Source: Cladocopium goreaui
Lineage: Eukaryota > Sar > Dinophyceae > Suessiales > Symbiodiniaceae
Direction: 5' to 3'
DNA length: 64,000 nt
Assembly: GCA_947184155.2 (NCBI GenBank)
Contig: CAMXCT020001506.1
Coordinates: forward strand, 1-64,000
Below the pieces are notes generated by a model that made no database searches, was not told the origin of the DNA, and worked only from the letters and a program-made list of their open reading frames with translations. The position numbers were made by a program, and so were the translations under genes. Below, in pieces: positions 1 through 9,589 of this stretch; within the stretch, counting starts at the first letter, position 1, and each line of letters starts with the position of its first letter.

Positions 1-6
1 TTTTTG

Positions 7-753
7 TTACAGGAGGACGACCTCCGGCGCACTCAACTCTCTGTCGGGACTGCGAATGGCCGCAGTGGGCGGATCCTGCACGAGAAGACTAAATCTTATG
101 GCGGGAGCCATCATTCTGGCTACTTCCGCTAGGAGCGTGCTTGGTTGGAGTCTTTGCACTGTTGAATTGGTTCCAGCTGCTATGGTGGTCCAGATGCGGA
201 GGTTGGGTGGCAACCCTGTCCGTAATAGTAGAAAAGCAACTTCCACCACTGTATCAGCTGCTTGCCGCATGGTCCTGCGGTCCAAAAAACCGCCCAGGGT
301 CGCAGTGATGTGTATTGTCTGGATAATCAGCCGAAATGGTCGGGCATCTATTGGCACTGGTGCAAGTCCCGCCTGATCGGTCATGCCTCCATCAGCAGCT
401 GGAACTAAGTATAGGTGGTTGACCCACACACCTCGTGTAGACGGGCGACTAAAACCTGCCACTTGGACTATGTCCTCGTATGATGCTGCTAGTGCTGTCA
501 AGAGATGCTGTGTGATTCGCTGTCCGTCCAATTCAACCTGCTGGAGGTCAGCTTCTAAGGTGTTATATATCAATTGCAGTCCATGTGCTTCTTCTGGAAA
601 AAAGGTGACACATCCACTCTGCACTAGCCGTACTGTGCGCCTGAGGTCTCGCACAGCCACCATAAGTTCTTGCGCTGCTTCCAAGCTATATAAGATCATC
701 TTTACTGGCATAGAGAAATCGTGTTCTTCACCACGGAGTCGCACATAATCCAT
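7..753 (-). CDS. Hypothetical protein A (248 aa), unrecognised
   Basis: An uninterrupted minus-strand frame begins at an ATG (751-753). I recognise no family. The N-terminal ~110 residues look helical (Leu/Ala/Glu/Gln rich, for example around LEAAQELMVAVRDLRR and LEADLQQVELDGQRI). The C-terminal half is more hydrophobic and Pro-containing, and I see no convincing signal peptide or membrane segment. It is the last of three small minus-strand ORFs (0-3.2 kb) that each lie downstream of the same stem-loop; here the hairpin is about 118 nt upstream of the ATG. The ORF is intact while neighbouring transposon genes are broken, which weakly suggests a real gene or a recently mobile unit. No splice sites were assigned, so it could be one exon. 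Confidence 0.45.
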   Translation of the reverse strand: MDYVRLRGEEHDFSMPVKMILYSLEAAQELMVAVRDLRRTVRLVQSGCVTFFPEEAHGLQLIYNTLEADLQQVELDGQRITQHLLTALAASYEDIVQVAGFSRPSTRGVWVNHLYLVPAADGGMTDQAGLAPVPIDARPFRLIIQTIHITATLGGFLDRRTMRQAADTVVEVAFLLLRTGLPPNLRIWTTIAAGTNSTVQRLQPSTLLAEVARMMAPAIRFSLLVQDPPTAAIRSPDRELSAPEVVLL

Positions 754-870
754 GGCAGTACGGGTAGAGAGAGTGGGGGCCCACGATATACAGATTGCTA
801 ACTTGCAAGTATAGTGAAAGTGACAATTAAGTTGGCAGTTAGTCGATGTTGTTGTCAGTCAGTTGCAATC

Positions 871-889
871 CCGACACGTCTTTGGTCGG
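871..889 (-). promoter_or_regulatory. Conserved stem-loop, copy 1
   Basis: On the plus strand CCGAC (871-875) and GTCGG (885-889) pair around the 9-nt loop ACGTCTTTG. The same loop with a pairing stem recurs at 2351-2369 and 3312-3330, each time upstream of a minus-strand ORF. The adjacent CTTT/AAAG and CACG/CGTG segments could add a pseudoknot. The function is unknown. The rest of 754-1506 shows no gene I can support. Confidence 0.5.
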
Positions 890-1506
890 AAAGACAACGT
901 GACCGTCATGGTTACCGTATTTAATGTCAGGCATGTTAAATATTGGGTCATATCGGTCATGCCTCTATGATGACTGTCTCGCTAGGGTATCTCAGCCAGT
1001 GTGATGGGGAAGATTAGTTTTGTTCCTATCCCATTGTCACTGAAATACGCTCACATCTAATCTTCACACCCTTGGCTTAGAGAAGAGCCTAGGACACCGA
1101 GCAAGTTACCCATTGTGTACTAGTTAATACTAGAAAACAAGTACAGACAAGTTAAATGCGGGTTGGGGGTCATCCTAAGCCCTTCGTGAACATTCCATAA
1201 ACTCACCTTCATAGGACTGTCATCTACCTTGCTAGTAGGTGGGCAGGGGATATTGCTTGTTAGGCATGCCAGCTTAGGGGGGATGAAGAACCTGTGAGCA
1301 GACATAAAGGCATGTTCACATTGCAGTCACCGCCAGCAATGTCAAGAGGAGGATGAATGTGCCCCTACTAGGTGAGCATGTGGTTCAGTTCCCTTAAGGT
1401 TATTTGCGTGACATGCGAGAATCACCACAGGAAAGGCTGACCAGTGAACCCCTCTTTTGACTGCCTGACGATCAACTTCACCGGATTTCTGCTAAATCAT
1501 TGGGCC

Positions 1507-2316
1507 TCACAGGTCATTGAAGATGGTTGCATACGCTTCACTGAGGGCATACCAATTTTGCTGTAGTCGATAAAGTGCTCGGTTGGCTTCTTGTACAAGG
1601 TCATTATGTTGCATTTGCAGCACTTGGATGCCTTCACTGAGTTGGAAGATCCGATCCGCTTCATCTTCATGATTAGGAAAACGGCCTGCTATTGCATTTT
1701 GGCACTCTTGCGAGAGCCGGAAATCAAAGCACGGTCGATCATCTTCATGGACAGCACTGTTGATTCGTGATTGCTCACTCAGTGCGATTCCTTCGAGAGT
1801 TGGCTGCAGTGTTTCAATGCGATTGCCTAGTATATTGTAAGCATGCATAATTTCTGCAATAATAGCACATTGTTGGGCATTCTTTGCAACTATTGCAAAA
1901 CGTCTGGAGTTGGCCCAGCATGCATATCCGTTGTGTCGCACCTCTGCTGCAAAGGGATAGAAACCTCCATAGCCTGCGATATTCAACCAAGCCTGTAGGT
2001 AAACCTCGTCACACTCTCGAGGATTGACCTTATGGAATCCATGGGGCAATGAAGCCCCCATCACTACTGTCGTCTCCTCCGGAAGCCATGACTCATCTTC
2101 AGCCCATAGGATGTTCCATTTTTCTCCATTGAGCCATGTGCATACTTCCATCAAGTTAAATACCCTGCACTCTATGTTGACATTGTGACATAGCCTATGG
2201 ATAGGATACTTGCCGCGATGTAGATTCGTCAACATATTTGGAGTGCTCTGAGTGGTCTCAACGTTATAACCTTTCCAATGGTAGTTCCTCAAAAATGTCA
2301 TGAGCGCGGTCGACAT
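1507..2316 (-). CDS. Hypothetical protein B (269 aa), unrecognised
   Basis: An intact minus-strand frame opens with an ATG at 2314-2316. The first ~130 residues contain many Trp, Tyr, Cys and His (for example CTWLNGEKWNILWAEDESW), suggesting a compact globular domain. The last ~60 residues, ending in a Gln/Leu/Tyr-rich stretch, look like a coiled coil. I do not recognise a family or catalytic motif. A copy of the conserved stem-loop sits about 35 nt upstream of the ATG, the closest spacing of the three. Intactness, similar spacing and shared leader suggest that it belongs with proteins A and C to one set of co-evolved units, but nothing seen says what they do. Confidence 0.5.
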   Translation of the reverse strand: MSTALMTFLRNYHWKGYNVETTQSTPNMLTNLHRGKYPIHRLCHNVNIECRVFNLMEVCTWLNGEKWNILWAEDESWLPEETTVVMGASLPHGFHKVNPRECDEVYLQAWLNIAGYGGFYPFAAEVRHNGYACWANSRRFAIVAKNAQQCAIIAEIMHAYNILGNRIETLQPTLEGIALSEQSRINSAVHEDDRPCFDFRLSQECQNAIAGRFPNHEDEADRIFQLSEGIQVLQMQHNDLVQEANRALYRLQQNWYALSEAYATIFNDL

Positions 2317-2350
2317 GGCTACGCGAGTGGAGCGCTTGCCAGGTGCAGTC

Positions 2351-2369
2351 CCGACACGTCTTTAGTCGG
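2351..2369 (-). promoter_or_regulatory. Conserved stem-loop, copy 2
   Basis: CCGAC (2351-2355) pairs with GTCGG (2365-2369) around the loop ACGTCTTTA. Resemblance to copy 1 extends beyond the hairpin: TGCARTCCCGAC before it, and further out a GGT-ACC-like stretch, an AT-rich TTTA-ATG-like stretch and GTCAGGCA. It lies just upstream of the ATG of hypothetical protein B. Confidence 0.5.
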
Positions 2370-2574
2370 AAAAGCACCGTGGCTTGGCAGCTAAGGGTAA
2401 CCTATACTATTTATGGTGGTGTCAGGCAACATTGTTAGCATCATTGAAGGTAGCACATCATTAGGTCAGCTGTATTGTCTGAACTCTGTTTGAGCCGATA
2501 GACTACGTGTGCTAGGATAGTGTTGTGAACTTCGTTACCCTGTATTGGAAATCTAGTGGCTGTCGGCATGGAAA

Positions 2575-2601
2575 AGCTTTGATATGAATATCAATAAAGC
2601 T
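2575..2601. repeat. Short inverted repeat
   Basis: AGCTTTGATAT (from 2575) is followed two bases later by ATATCA, then AT and AAAGCT, an imperfect hairpin with an 11-nt arm. It lies in the 2370-2783 spacer, in which I see no gene. It could be a 3'-end processing signal for the ORF at 2784-3167 or an unrelated short palindrome. Confidence 0.3.
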
Positions 2602-2783
2602 GAAAACACACGTGATCTTATTTTCTCAATGGCTGCACAAAACTGCGCTACGCGCGGCGTAAACACATTGGGACTAGCCAGCCTCTCATATCTCAGCAAG
2701 TTGGGAACAGGGAACTTGTAGGCACATTGTCATCTTGCTTCTTTTATAGTGCTAGCACTTCCCAGTCTTTGGTATACCCATTG

Positions 2784-3167
2784 CTAAGGTGAGCGCGGGA
2801 AGCAGTTCTCTCTCACATCATGTAGTTCTTCGCCTACACTTGAACTGATCTCAATGCCATCGGGATACACCACTGGGACTAACAGCTCGGTTTGAGCGTA
2901 TTCCATTTCACGTACGATGTGAGCTTTGTAGTCAGCTATCATGTGAAGTAAAGTGACTTGCGCTTGAATGTTCTCATCAAGCTTTTCTGGCATTGGTATG
3001 TCGACCCAGAATACTTCCCTGGCCTGTTGCTTCGCCTTGAGCAAATGGTAGTGGGCGGACTGTAAATTGTCCAGTAAGGTACAGCAAGCCGTGTACTTAT
3101 TAATGACACGTTTGATGTGTAGAAGTCGTTCGTCACAGCTTGATGCATCCGATGTTGCGCACGCCAT
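2784..3167 (-). CDS. Hypothetical protein C (~127 aa), helical
   Basis: The first ATG of this minus-strand frame is at 3165-3167. The product is almost entirely predicted helix, with Leu/His/Lys/Gln-rich heptad-like stretches such as LLDNLQSAHYHLLKAKQQAR, consistent with a coiled coil. I recognise no family. An overlapping frame (2939-3289) is open too and starts nearer the hairpin; I prefer the present frame for its regular helix-like composition and because the N-terminus of the alternative looks like out-of-frame sequence. Conserved stem-loop copy 3 lies upstream (about 145 nt from this ATG). Confidence 0.35.
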   Translation of the reverse strand: MACATSDASSCDERLLHIKRVINKYTACCTLLDNLQSAHYHLLKAKQQAREVFWVDIPMPEKLDENIQAQVTLLHMIADYKAHIVREMEYAQTELLVPVVYPDGIEISSSVGEELHDVRENCFPRSP

Positions 3168-3311
3168 GGCGGGCAACCCGATAAATGAAATTGTGTAATT
3201 GTGTAATCTCTTTCGAATCCAAATGACTCGCGCAATTCATGTGGGGGAGAAATGTAAAATGGTTGAATTCCGAGAACAAAAGAGACCATTAAATGTTTAT
3301 GTGAGGGACCC

Positions 3312-3330
3312 CTGTCACGTCTTTGGACAG
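3312..3330 (-). promoter_or_regulatory. Conserved stem-loop, copy 3 (covarying stem)
   Basis: CTGTC (3312-3316) pairs with GACAG (3326-3330) around the loop ACGTCTTTG, identical to the loop of copy 1. Compared with copies 1 and 2, two stem pairs have changed on both sides (C-G to T-A, A-T to T-A), so pairing is kept while the sequence is not. A weak relative (TTGGACAGAAG without the left arm) is seen at about 4362-4372. Confidence 0.5.
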
Positions 3331-3833
3331 AAGTACCCTGAGCTATCTTAGAAATGGAAAGCGATACATACTTCTCATTGGTCCGTTGAATGGCTAGGGA
3401 GGAAACTACAACACACGGACGATTATGGGAAAGAGTTGCAATAATTCATGAGGTCAATGAAAAATTCACAAGCTTGGTCATTTACCTCATAATGCCGCTA
3501 CTGAGGAGCCAAAAAGTGAAGTATGCATAGAGTCCTCGACAATCGGTACTGCCAATCAAGTACGTAGTTGGAGTGTGGCTCATGGACCAAGGGAGAGCAG
3601 ACTTGAATACGAAACAAACAAGGCACAAGCAAACAAAAACAGGATAGAGAGAAGCGACAAGAGGGAGAGTAAGTAGAGTGCCAATTAGCATCTCGTTAAC
3701 TAGTATCGAAATCTAGGAGAGAGAGAGGAGTAGTACACAATTGGCATGACAACTACTCAGTTGACCGGTCATTTTGCCCTCTGCGCTAATGACTGTTTTA
3801 TGGCACAAATACAATGTGCAGCAATAGGTCCGC
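3331..3833. other. Spacer without a supported gene
   Basis: AT-rich sequence with only short open frames in both directions. I see no repeat, RNA gene or domain in it. Confidence 0.4.
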
Positions 3834-4214
3834 TCATTCATCCAATTTTCGCTTCACAGAACTCTGACTGTGTTGCCTGCCGTGCTTCTCTTGCCGACGA
3901 CTTGCTTCCCATCTCTGAAAGATTTTGGCTCGATCGATGGCAGTCAAAGATTTCCGGTCAGTCTGTTCTTCACAAGATTCTCGTTTTGGGACTGCGTGAT
4001 TCCCTTCCTCATTTGCCAGGAATAGTATAGCTTCATCCAGCGCCCCTAATGCCAATTTCAGTTGCTTGACAGCTTTCTCCGTGTCCATGCCGGCTAGGCT
4101 TACATTGTCAGTTGTCTTAGCCAGGCCATTTCGCAGCTGAGTGACTTGATGGGATAACGGGTTCGCTGAGCAAGGCAATGGCTTCTGTCTAGGTCTCTCG
4201 GTCTCCGTGCTCAT
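3834..4214 (-). CDS. Hypothetical protein D (126 aa), charged helical
   Basis: The minus-strand frame begins at an ATG (4212-4214). The middle (about residues 25-70) is an Ala/Leu/Lys-rich helix with heptad-like spacing. The C-terminal third is very rich in Lys, Arg, Glu, Gln and His (ASRRQEKHGRQHSQSSVKRK), which could bind nucleic acid or be a nuclear targeting tail. It starts about 240 bp beyond the end of the LINE-1 reading frame, whose end is also Arg/Lys rich, so it may be a separate 3' ORF of that element or the first of the small hypothetical genes. I do not recognise it. Confidence 0.35.
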   Translation of the reverse strand: MSTETERPRQKPLPCSANPLSHQVTQLRNGLAKTTDNVSLAGMDTEKAVKQLKLALGALDEAILFLANEEGNHAVPKRESCEEQTDRKSLTAIDRAKIFQRWEASRRQEKHGRQHSQSSVKRKLDE

Positions 4215-4450
4215 TGGCAGAGATAGGGAGTACAGAATTAACTACCTGTGAGCAATAAAACGGCTCATAAGTTGCAAAAATATGCTTTACCTCATAGCAG
4301 TTAAGCAGAGAAAGGTGCTCCAAGAAGAAGATGCAGGTTCTACAGCACTTATCAAGCTCATTGGACAGAAGGGCTCTATACGTCTGACAAAACCGAAAAA
4401 CGACTACCCAAGTGTGTGTTCCATTTGGCTAAAGTACATAGGATGGGTAT

Positions 4451-5872
4451 CTAGGTTGCTCTACGCCGTTTGGCCATGCGTTCCGTAAAGGTATCGTAGC
4501 CCGATGTTGGTGCTTGTGTGTTCCATCGGATGGATCTCGTCCCGAAAAGCTCACTTTCGATGTTTCTTTTCCTTCCGGTACGTGGGAGGGGGGAGGGATT
4601 TGTGGCCACGTTGACATCATCGAGAGTCTGTATAAGAGCTTGAGCATCTGCGGCGAGTTCACGTAAACTGAAAAGGGGGGGATCGCATGAATCCAGCTGT
4701 AATTGATGGAGCATTGCCCGTTCTGCTTCATAAATTAACTGTGGAGAAATTTCTTTTGGGAGCCAGAGTCCGTCATGAAGCCAAATTGCTGATGTTACGT
4801 GACACCTTCTCGTTAGTTCCTTGTAGTAAGAGATCATAATGTGTTCTTCATACCATTCAAGAGTTCGAAAAGCAGCACCTCTGACATGAGCAGCATATTG
4901 TGGCCTCCTTAGGGGCAGGTGGTCGTTAACAAGCGCTTGTGTTGCTGATTCAATTTGTAGACTGAGATGATATAGAGCTGGAGGACATGGGATATGGTGT
5001 TCTCTTTCTATTTTGGCACACGCTTCTCTTGCCCCTGCATTCATTACAATTAGCGGATGTCGCTTTACGACAGCAGACCGCTGATTCGGCGATACCAACC
5101 CTAAAAGATCGGTAAGTATTGCTCGAAGATCTACTATGTGTGGGAGGTGGCTGCTGCGAAGGAGTCGTCTCATGATTTCATAGAAAGCGCCGACCATGTC
5201 TACTTCCTGGTGCGTAGTTCCAAATAGTAGTAATCGCACCTTTCGTGGAAGTCTTTGAGCACAGGGACCTCTGCCGTATAGTCGGCCAAGACAGTCTGTT
5301 GCAGATGCCGTATACTCTACTACTCGAGGTTTCGTGAGATTGGCAGTGCCCGCCAGACAGGCCTCTACTTCTTTGATATATTGCTGGTTCGCAGCGTGCA
5401 CAATAAATTTATTTACCAATTCTAGACTTATATTCGGGACCTCAGTAAGTAGACCTCTCTTCCAGTACAACGGCTCCAGACCGCATGGCCAACTGATAAG
5501 GTGCTTCAACAACGATTTCAGTAGCTCGCTAACATTAGCTGGGAAGGCCTGGGCCGCTCTGCTAGCCACACCAGCAAGATAATCTGCGAGTATATTGGCT
5601 TCTCTTGGGCGGTATACCCATTTTCCATAGTCAAAAAACCTTGATTGTTTCCGGCGAATTTGCTGTATAATAGGCTGTAGGTCGATCCTACGAAAGCGTC
5701 CTGCGAAGGCTAGGTGCTGAACGATGGGGAGGATATCCTCTTGTAGATAGGCCTGGTCAACTGCGCAGCTTCTGTGTACCATTTCTTCACACAACAGGTC
5801 TGTTGCGAGGTTAGCTGACACCGCCTCAGCAAAGATATTGTCTGGGCAGCTGGTAATGCAACAGCCCTCCAC
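4451..5872 (-). pseudogene. LINE-1 C-terminus: RNase H plus polymerase-like domain
   Basis: This 473-codon frame starts inside an RNase H fold: the acidic second motif (CPDNIFAEAV) is near residue 10 and the last Asp motif (YRPREANILADYLAG) near residues 86-100. The rest is a separate domain present in LINE-2 too. It has EVDMVGAFYE (near residue 237), a basic stretch with MNAGAREA (near 280), and IWLHDGLW (near 375). The order Asp motif, basic helix with Asn-Ala-Gly, then His-Asp resembles motifs A, B and C of the family A/T7-like polymerase palm; this is inference. The first RNase H motif (QFDGSCHAD) is just upstream in another frame, so a frameshift near 5875-5890 breaks the gene. The end is Arg/Lys rich. 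Confidence 0.7.
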
Positions 5873-5902
5873 TTGAGCAACGTTAGTCCTTCTCGCTGGA
5901 GT

Positions 5903-6514
5903 TCAAAAGAGCAGCGCCCGCTCCACCTGTTTCCTTATCAGCATGACAGGATCCGTCAAATTGTACCAGTAGTGTAGTCTTGTTAGACTGAAGCTAGCTG
6001 CTGAGCACTTATTGGTGCCTATAGGCTGCAATGCCGTAAGACGGCAATAATAGTCATCACACTCACACTGGAAAGTGGAGAGCGAGACATTGGGGGAAAT
6101 TCCTGTTCCAAACTGGATAGTTTGCTGAATTAATTGTAGCGGCTCAGAGCCTAAGGGGACGACCGCAATTATTTGATTGGTTTCCACTGCTTCACGCGTA
6201 ATGCATACCCGAGCTGGAGCAAGGGCACACGAGATGTGGAGTGGGGGTTTGTCACAGCACCAGAGTAGCGAATCATCAACAGAACAGTGGGCGGAAACTA
6301 ATTGTGTCCTTACATGCTGCATATGAAGGTCCAGGGGTAGCTCTGTTTGTACTCTTTGTACGGGATTATGTATCCAGGTATCCATGGGGATAGGGGGAGC
6401 AGAGGCTTGATGTCTCATTGCACCTGATTCTCGTAGTAGCAACCTGAATTGATGAACTACTCGCGAGGCTATTGCTAAGTGCTTAACGCTTTTCCTTGAC
6501 CCTTCGGCCAGCAA
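5903..6514 (-). pseudogene. LINE-1 linker between finger and RNase H
   Basis: A 203-codon frame. Its middle (IIAVVPLGSEPLQLI and CRLTALQPIGTNK) aligns by eye with the LINE-2 frame at 17896-18258 (PIAVLPLGHPWLSLI, CTVTALQAVSPNE), so it belongs to the LINE product. In LINE-2 the linker runs straight into the RNase H motif QFDGSC. Here that motif is read only after a frameshift close to the end of this frame (about 5955-5975). The helical start (VVHQFRLLLRE) matches VLHQFRRLLLE-type sequence in the LINE-2 half beyond Copia-1 (28694-28850). No catalytic residues are visible; it is probably a spacer or substrate-binding segment. Confidence 0.6.
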
Positions 6515-6760
6515 CAGTATTGAATCATTTCCTGTCAGGCTTCGTAGTGCTGATAGGTACTACACACCACCGAACCCAATGCCCTACAGTATTGTCTCCC
6601 TTTGCACATGCAATGCATTTGTCCCAGTCTTCACTTGCTGGCAATTCTTCTTGCATAGGGAGTTCTCTATGTGATGTCTCAAGCAGTCTGACAAGGGAGT
6701 CTGTCGTAAAGGCCGTCAGCTGTTTGGTTACTATACATGTTTCACAAATTGCGATTTGAT
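6515..6760 (-). pseudogene. LINE-1 CCHC-type finger after the RT
   Basis: Translated on the minus strand, this gap between longer frames contains CIACAKGDNTVGHWVRWC, a Cys-x2-Cys ... His-Trp-x3-Cys arrangement like the finger that follows the RT in many LINEs (zf-RVT type). An upstream CETC pair lies in the same frame. A stop codon follows shortly after the finger, and the next coding stretch (5903-6514) is in a different frame. The finger supports reading 4.4-16 kb as one LINE product. Confidence 0.6.
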
Positions 6761-6853
6761 AGCCGCCGAGTGGGTATGCACGGCCAAAGTTGGCACAGAG
6801 AGCACATTTTTTGCCGGCTTTGGCCGCGTCGTGCTAACCACTCATCATCATCC

Positions 6854-7934
6854 TCATTGACTGCCCAGCGTAGCAAACCTAGTAATACTAGGAATCCATC
6901 GCTTGTTGGCCTCGCAAGCATGACTGAGCCATGCCCAGCTGATTCCTCCCGTCCATCCTGCTGTTAGCACCTTATTACGAATATAGTGAGATGCAAGTTG
7001 CATCATGTGATGGAGCACACATTTTTTGACTGCGTTTATGCGTTGTTTGATTGTACCACTTCCTGACACAGCTCTTGTTAGGACACCTTCCCCAACGACA
7101 CGTGCCCACGCTTGCCATAGTATCCTAACTTCGTGTGTTTGTCTGTTCACTGCCGGTGGAGTTTCAACATACAGTTCATGAACCTTTCCTCCTTTTCGCA
7201 GAAATAGCCCTAATGCAGAAACAAGGATACTTACACCCGGGTCAAGTAGTGGTGCAATTTTACACAGTCGAAATACAAATGCAAGGAGGTCATGTCTAAT
7301 CCAACTACGTCCTAGTAAGAGTTCCGTTGCTGCCGCGCGTAGCATTTGAAGATCTTCCGTGGCAGCACCAAAATAGGATGTGGTATATAGTACCACACTT
7401 TGTGCAAACGTATTGAAAGCAATGCTCTTAGAGACAACCGAGAGGACTGGTTGCCGAAACAGCCTCAGCCGATGTATAAACTTTTCGGCAGCTTTAGGAT
7501 TGATTTGTTTAAGGGTAGTAGGGTGTGTAGTTACTGTCCATAAGTCACGATCAGACAATTGGGCGCCCCAGTAGTAATAGCCCGAGTGAGGTTGCAACAC
7601 CTTGGATGCAGTGTGCCTCGAAACCTGACTGATCTAACTGACGGAGCACCCAGCTTGGAAGCGGGCTGTTGATTACCAATGCTGTTTTGCACCTACAGTT
7701 ACACTCCAATGCCAACAATGAGCATATGGGTGTATAGTCAGTTCCGTTGAGGATACCGCAAGCTTCTCGAGGGGTCAACCCACAGAGGAGGCCCGCACAT
7801 GCGAAGCCTGATTTCAATTGACTTTCCAGCCCCAGAAATGGAACCTGAAAGCGCACATGTGGCATCAGCTGTCTCCGTTCCCTAGCTCCAATGCGGCGAT
7901 TGCAATGCAGCACCACCCAGGCAACATTCACCAA
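6854..7934 (-). pseudogene. LINE-1 RT thumb/connection region
   Basis: Two overlapping frames (7551-7934 and 6854-7600) continue the RT product after the insertion. The first includes CNCRCKTALVINSPLPSW and GVATSLGLLLLGRP. The second begins with GYYYWGAQLSDRDLW, the usual YLG-like segment after the palm, followed by a long helical thumb/connection region (residues ~30-240) with many Leu, Ala and Trp. They are joined by a frameshift near 7560-7600. Just upstream, at about 7935, LINE sequence stops and foreign AT-rich sequence starts; the product resumes at 9590 in the endonuclease-RT frame. Confidence 0.6.
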
Positions 7935-8534
7935 TCCGTCGCTACTCCGGCTACTCCGCTACTCCGTGGTATGTCTTAATTCAATTACTCAATGTAATTG
8001 ACACGATATCGAAACGATGGCGGAGTAAGAGAGCCTTCAATACTTCACCTTCCCACATCTTTCCCTAAGCAGATTCTTACTCCATCCCGTTTTAAATTAA
8101 TACTATTAATTAATAACGGGATTGACTAAAAAGATCATAATTTATGTTCTTTCTGGGCTGCAAACTTCGGTAGGAGTCTAGAGGGGCAAGGGGGGCCCAA
8201 CAAGGGGCAGTAAAGTGTTCAATACAATCATTCAAATGGAAGCCGGCCACCTTCGCGAAAACCCACAAACTCCTCAACAGCAAGAAACACTTCAAGCAAT
8301 CACCTAAGGCTGCAAAAGGCTGATGCGCCTTCTTTTAGCAGCAAACAATCAAGCCACCAGACGAAACGAAATAATAAAAAGCTACCTTCAACTCGGTTCA
8401 AGCAGCAACCGATATGCACCCCGCTTGCCCCCACAAGAAACAAAATCATCTACAAAACAGCTTCCTCCGACGGATCCAATTCTGGGTCCGGAAAACCTTC
8501 TCAAAACCGGCTTCGCTCAAAAGGGCCTCCCTAG
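7785..8534. repeat. Direct repeat copy 1 (insert plus LINE edge)
   Basis: This ~750-bp segment is repeated at 8861-9589, about 1,076 bp away at the left end and 1,055 at the right end (the second copy lacks about 21 bp). Each copy joins about 150 bp of LINE-1 RT sequence to ~580 bp of unrelated AT-rich sequence. It therefore looks like an insertion into LINE-1 followed by tandem duplication of the insert and one edge. The unrelated part contains nested inverted repeats: CAATTAC (7982-7988) with GTAATTG (7994-8000), flanked by TACTCCG and CGGAGTA, and CCCGTT (8086-8091) with AACGGG (8115-8120). This suggests a non-autonomous fold-back element. Confidence 0.7.
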
Positions 8535-8634
8535 TTTCCCTTCCGGTCGCCATAAGCCACAAAGCTTCATTGAAACCAAAACGTTGCGCTTCTGCAACCT
8601 TGATACAACAAACTTCAAAAAATGAACCTAAACA

Positions 8635-8765
8635 CGGTCCCAAAAATGGGACCGCCTGGCGGTCCCATTTTTGGGACCGCATGCACTGCTTAGTAAAAGA
8701 ACAAAAGAAAAGCACTTTCACGGTCCCATTTTTGGGACCGTCTGGCGGTACCAAAAATGAGACCG
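8635..8765. repeat. Paired 20-bp palindromes in two 45-bp modules
   Basis: CGGTCCCAAAAATGGGACCG (8635-8654), CCTGG, then CGGTCCCATTTTTGGGACCG (8660-8679) make one module. CGGTCCCATTTTTGGGACCG (8721-8740), TCTGG and CGGTACCAAAAATGAGACCG (8746-8765) make the second, 41 bp further on. Each 20-mer is an almost perfect palindrome with a 7-bp stem, and the paired modules can also fold on each other. They sit in the unique spacer (8535-8860) between the two direct repeat copies. Confidence 0.75.
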
Positions 8766-8860
8766 CAAAATCGCAAAATCAACAGCAAAGGCCGACCCGT
8801 GCAACGAACAAAACATGACAACTGCGTTTAGTTAAGTAACAAGCATATAGAGTTGGAACA

Positions 8861-9589
8861 GAGGAGGCCTGCACATGCGAAGCCTGATTTCAATTGACTT
8901 TCCGGCCCCAGAAATGGAACCTGAAAGCGCACATGTGGCATCAGCTGTCTCCGTTCCCTAGCTCCAATGCGGCGATTGCAATGCAGCACCACCCAGGCAA
9001 CATTCACCAATCCGTCGCTACTCCGCGCTACTCCGCTACTCCGTGGTATGTTTCAATTCAATTACCCAATGTAATTGACACGACATCGAAACGATAACGG
9101 AGTAAGAGAGCCTTTCAATACTTCACCTTCCCACATCTTTCCCTAGCAGATTCTTACTCCATCCCGTTTTAAATTAATACTATTAATTAATAACGGGATT
9201 GACTGAAAAGATCATAATTCATGTTCTTTCTGGGCTGAAAACTTCGGAAGGAGTCTAGAGGGGCAAGGGGGGCCCACAAGGGGCAGTAAAGTATTCAATA
9301 CAATCATTCAAATGGAAGCCGGCCACCTGCGCGAAAACCCACAAACTAGCAATCACCTATAAGGCTGCAAAAGGCTGATGCGCCTTCTTTTAGCAGCAAA
9401 CAATCAAGCCACCAGACGAAACGAAATAATATAAAGCTACCTTCAACTGGGTTCAAGCAGCAACCGATATGCACCCCGCTTGCCCCAACAAGAAACAAAA
9501 TCATCTACAAAACAGCTTCCTCCGACGGGCCCAATTCTGGGTCCGGAAAACATTCTCAAAACCGGCTTCGCTCAAAAGGGCCTCCCTAG
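8861..9589. repeat. Direct repeat copy 2 (insert plus LINE edge)
   Basis: Second copy of the segment at 7785-8534, with scattered substitutions and small indels. At its right edge (9589) the shared CTCCCTAG ends and LINE-1 RT coding sequence resumes on the minus strand (ADKCIA at the junction). Its left 150 bp repeat the LINE-1 sequence found at 7785-7934. Confidence 0.7.

Noticed and set aside
871-889. Stem-loop as a hammerhead or HDV-like ribozyme
   Set aside because: I find no CUGANGA/GAAA core on either strand and no nested double pseudoknot with the expected lengths; only a simple hairpin with a possible pseudoknot.
2939-3289. Alternative ORF overlapping hypothetical protein C
   Set aside because: It overlaps in another frame, its composition is irregular and its C-terminal half mirrors the helical frame; I kept 2784-3167, with low confidence.
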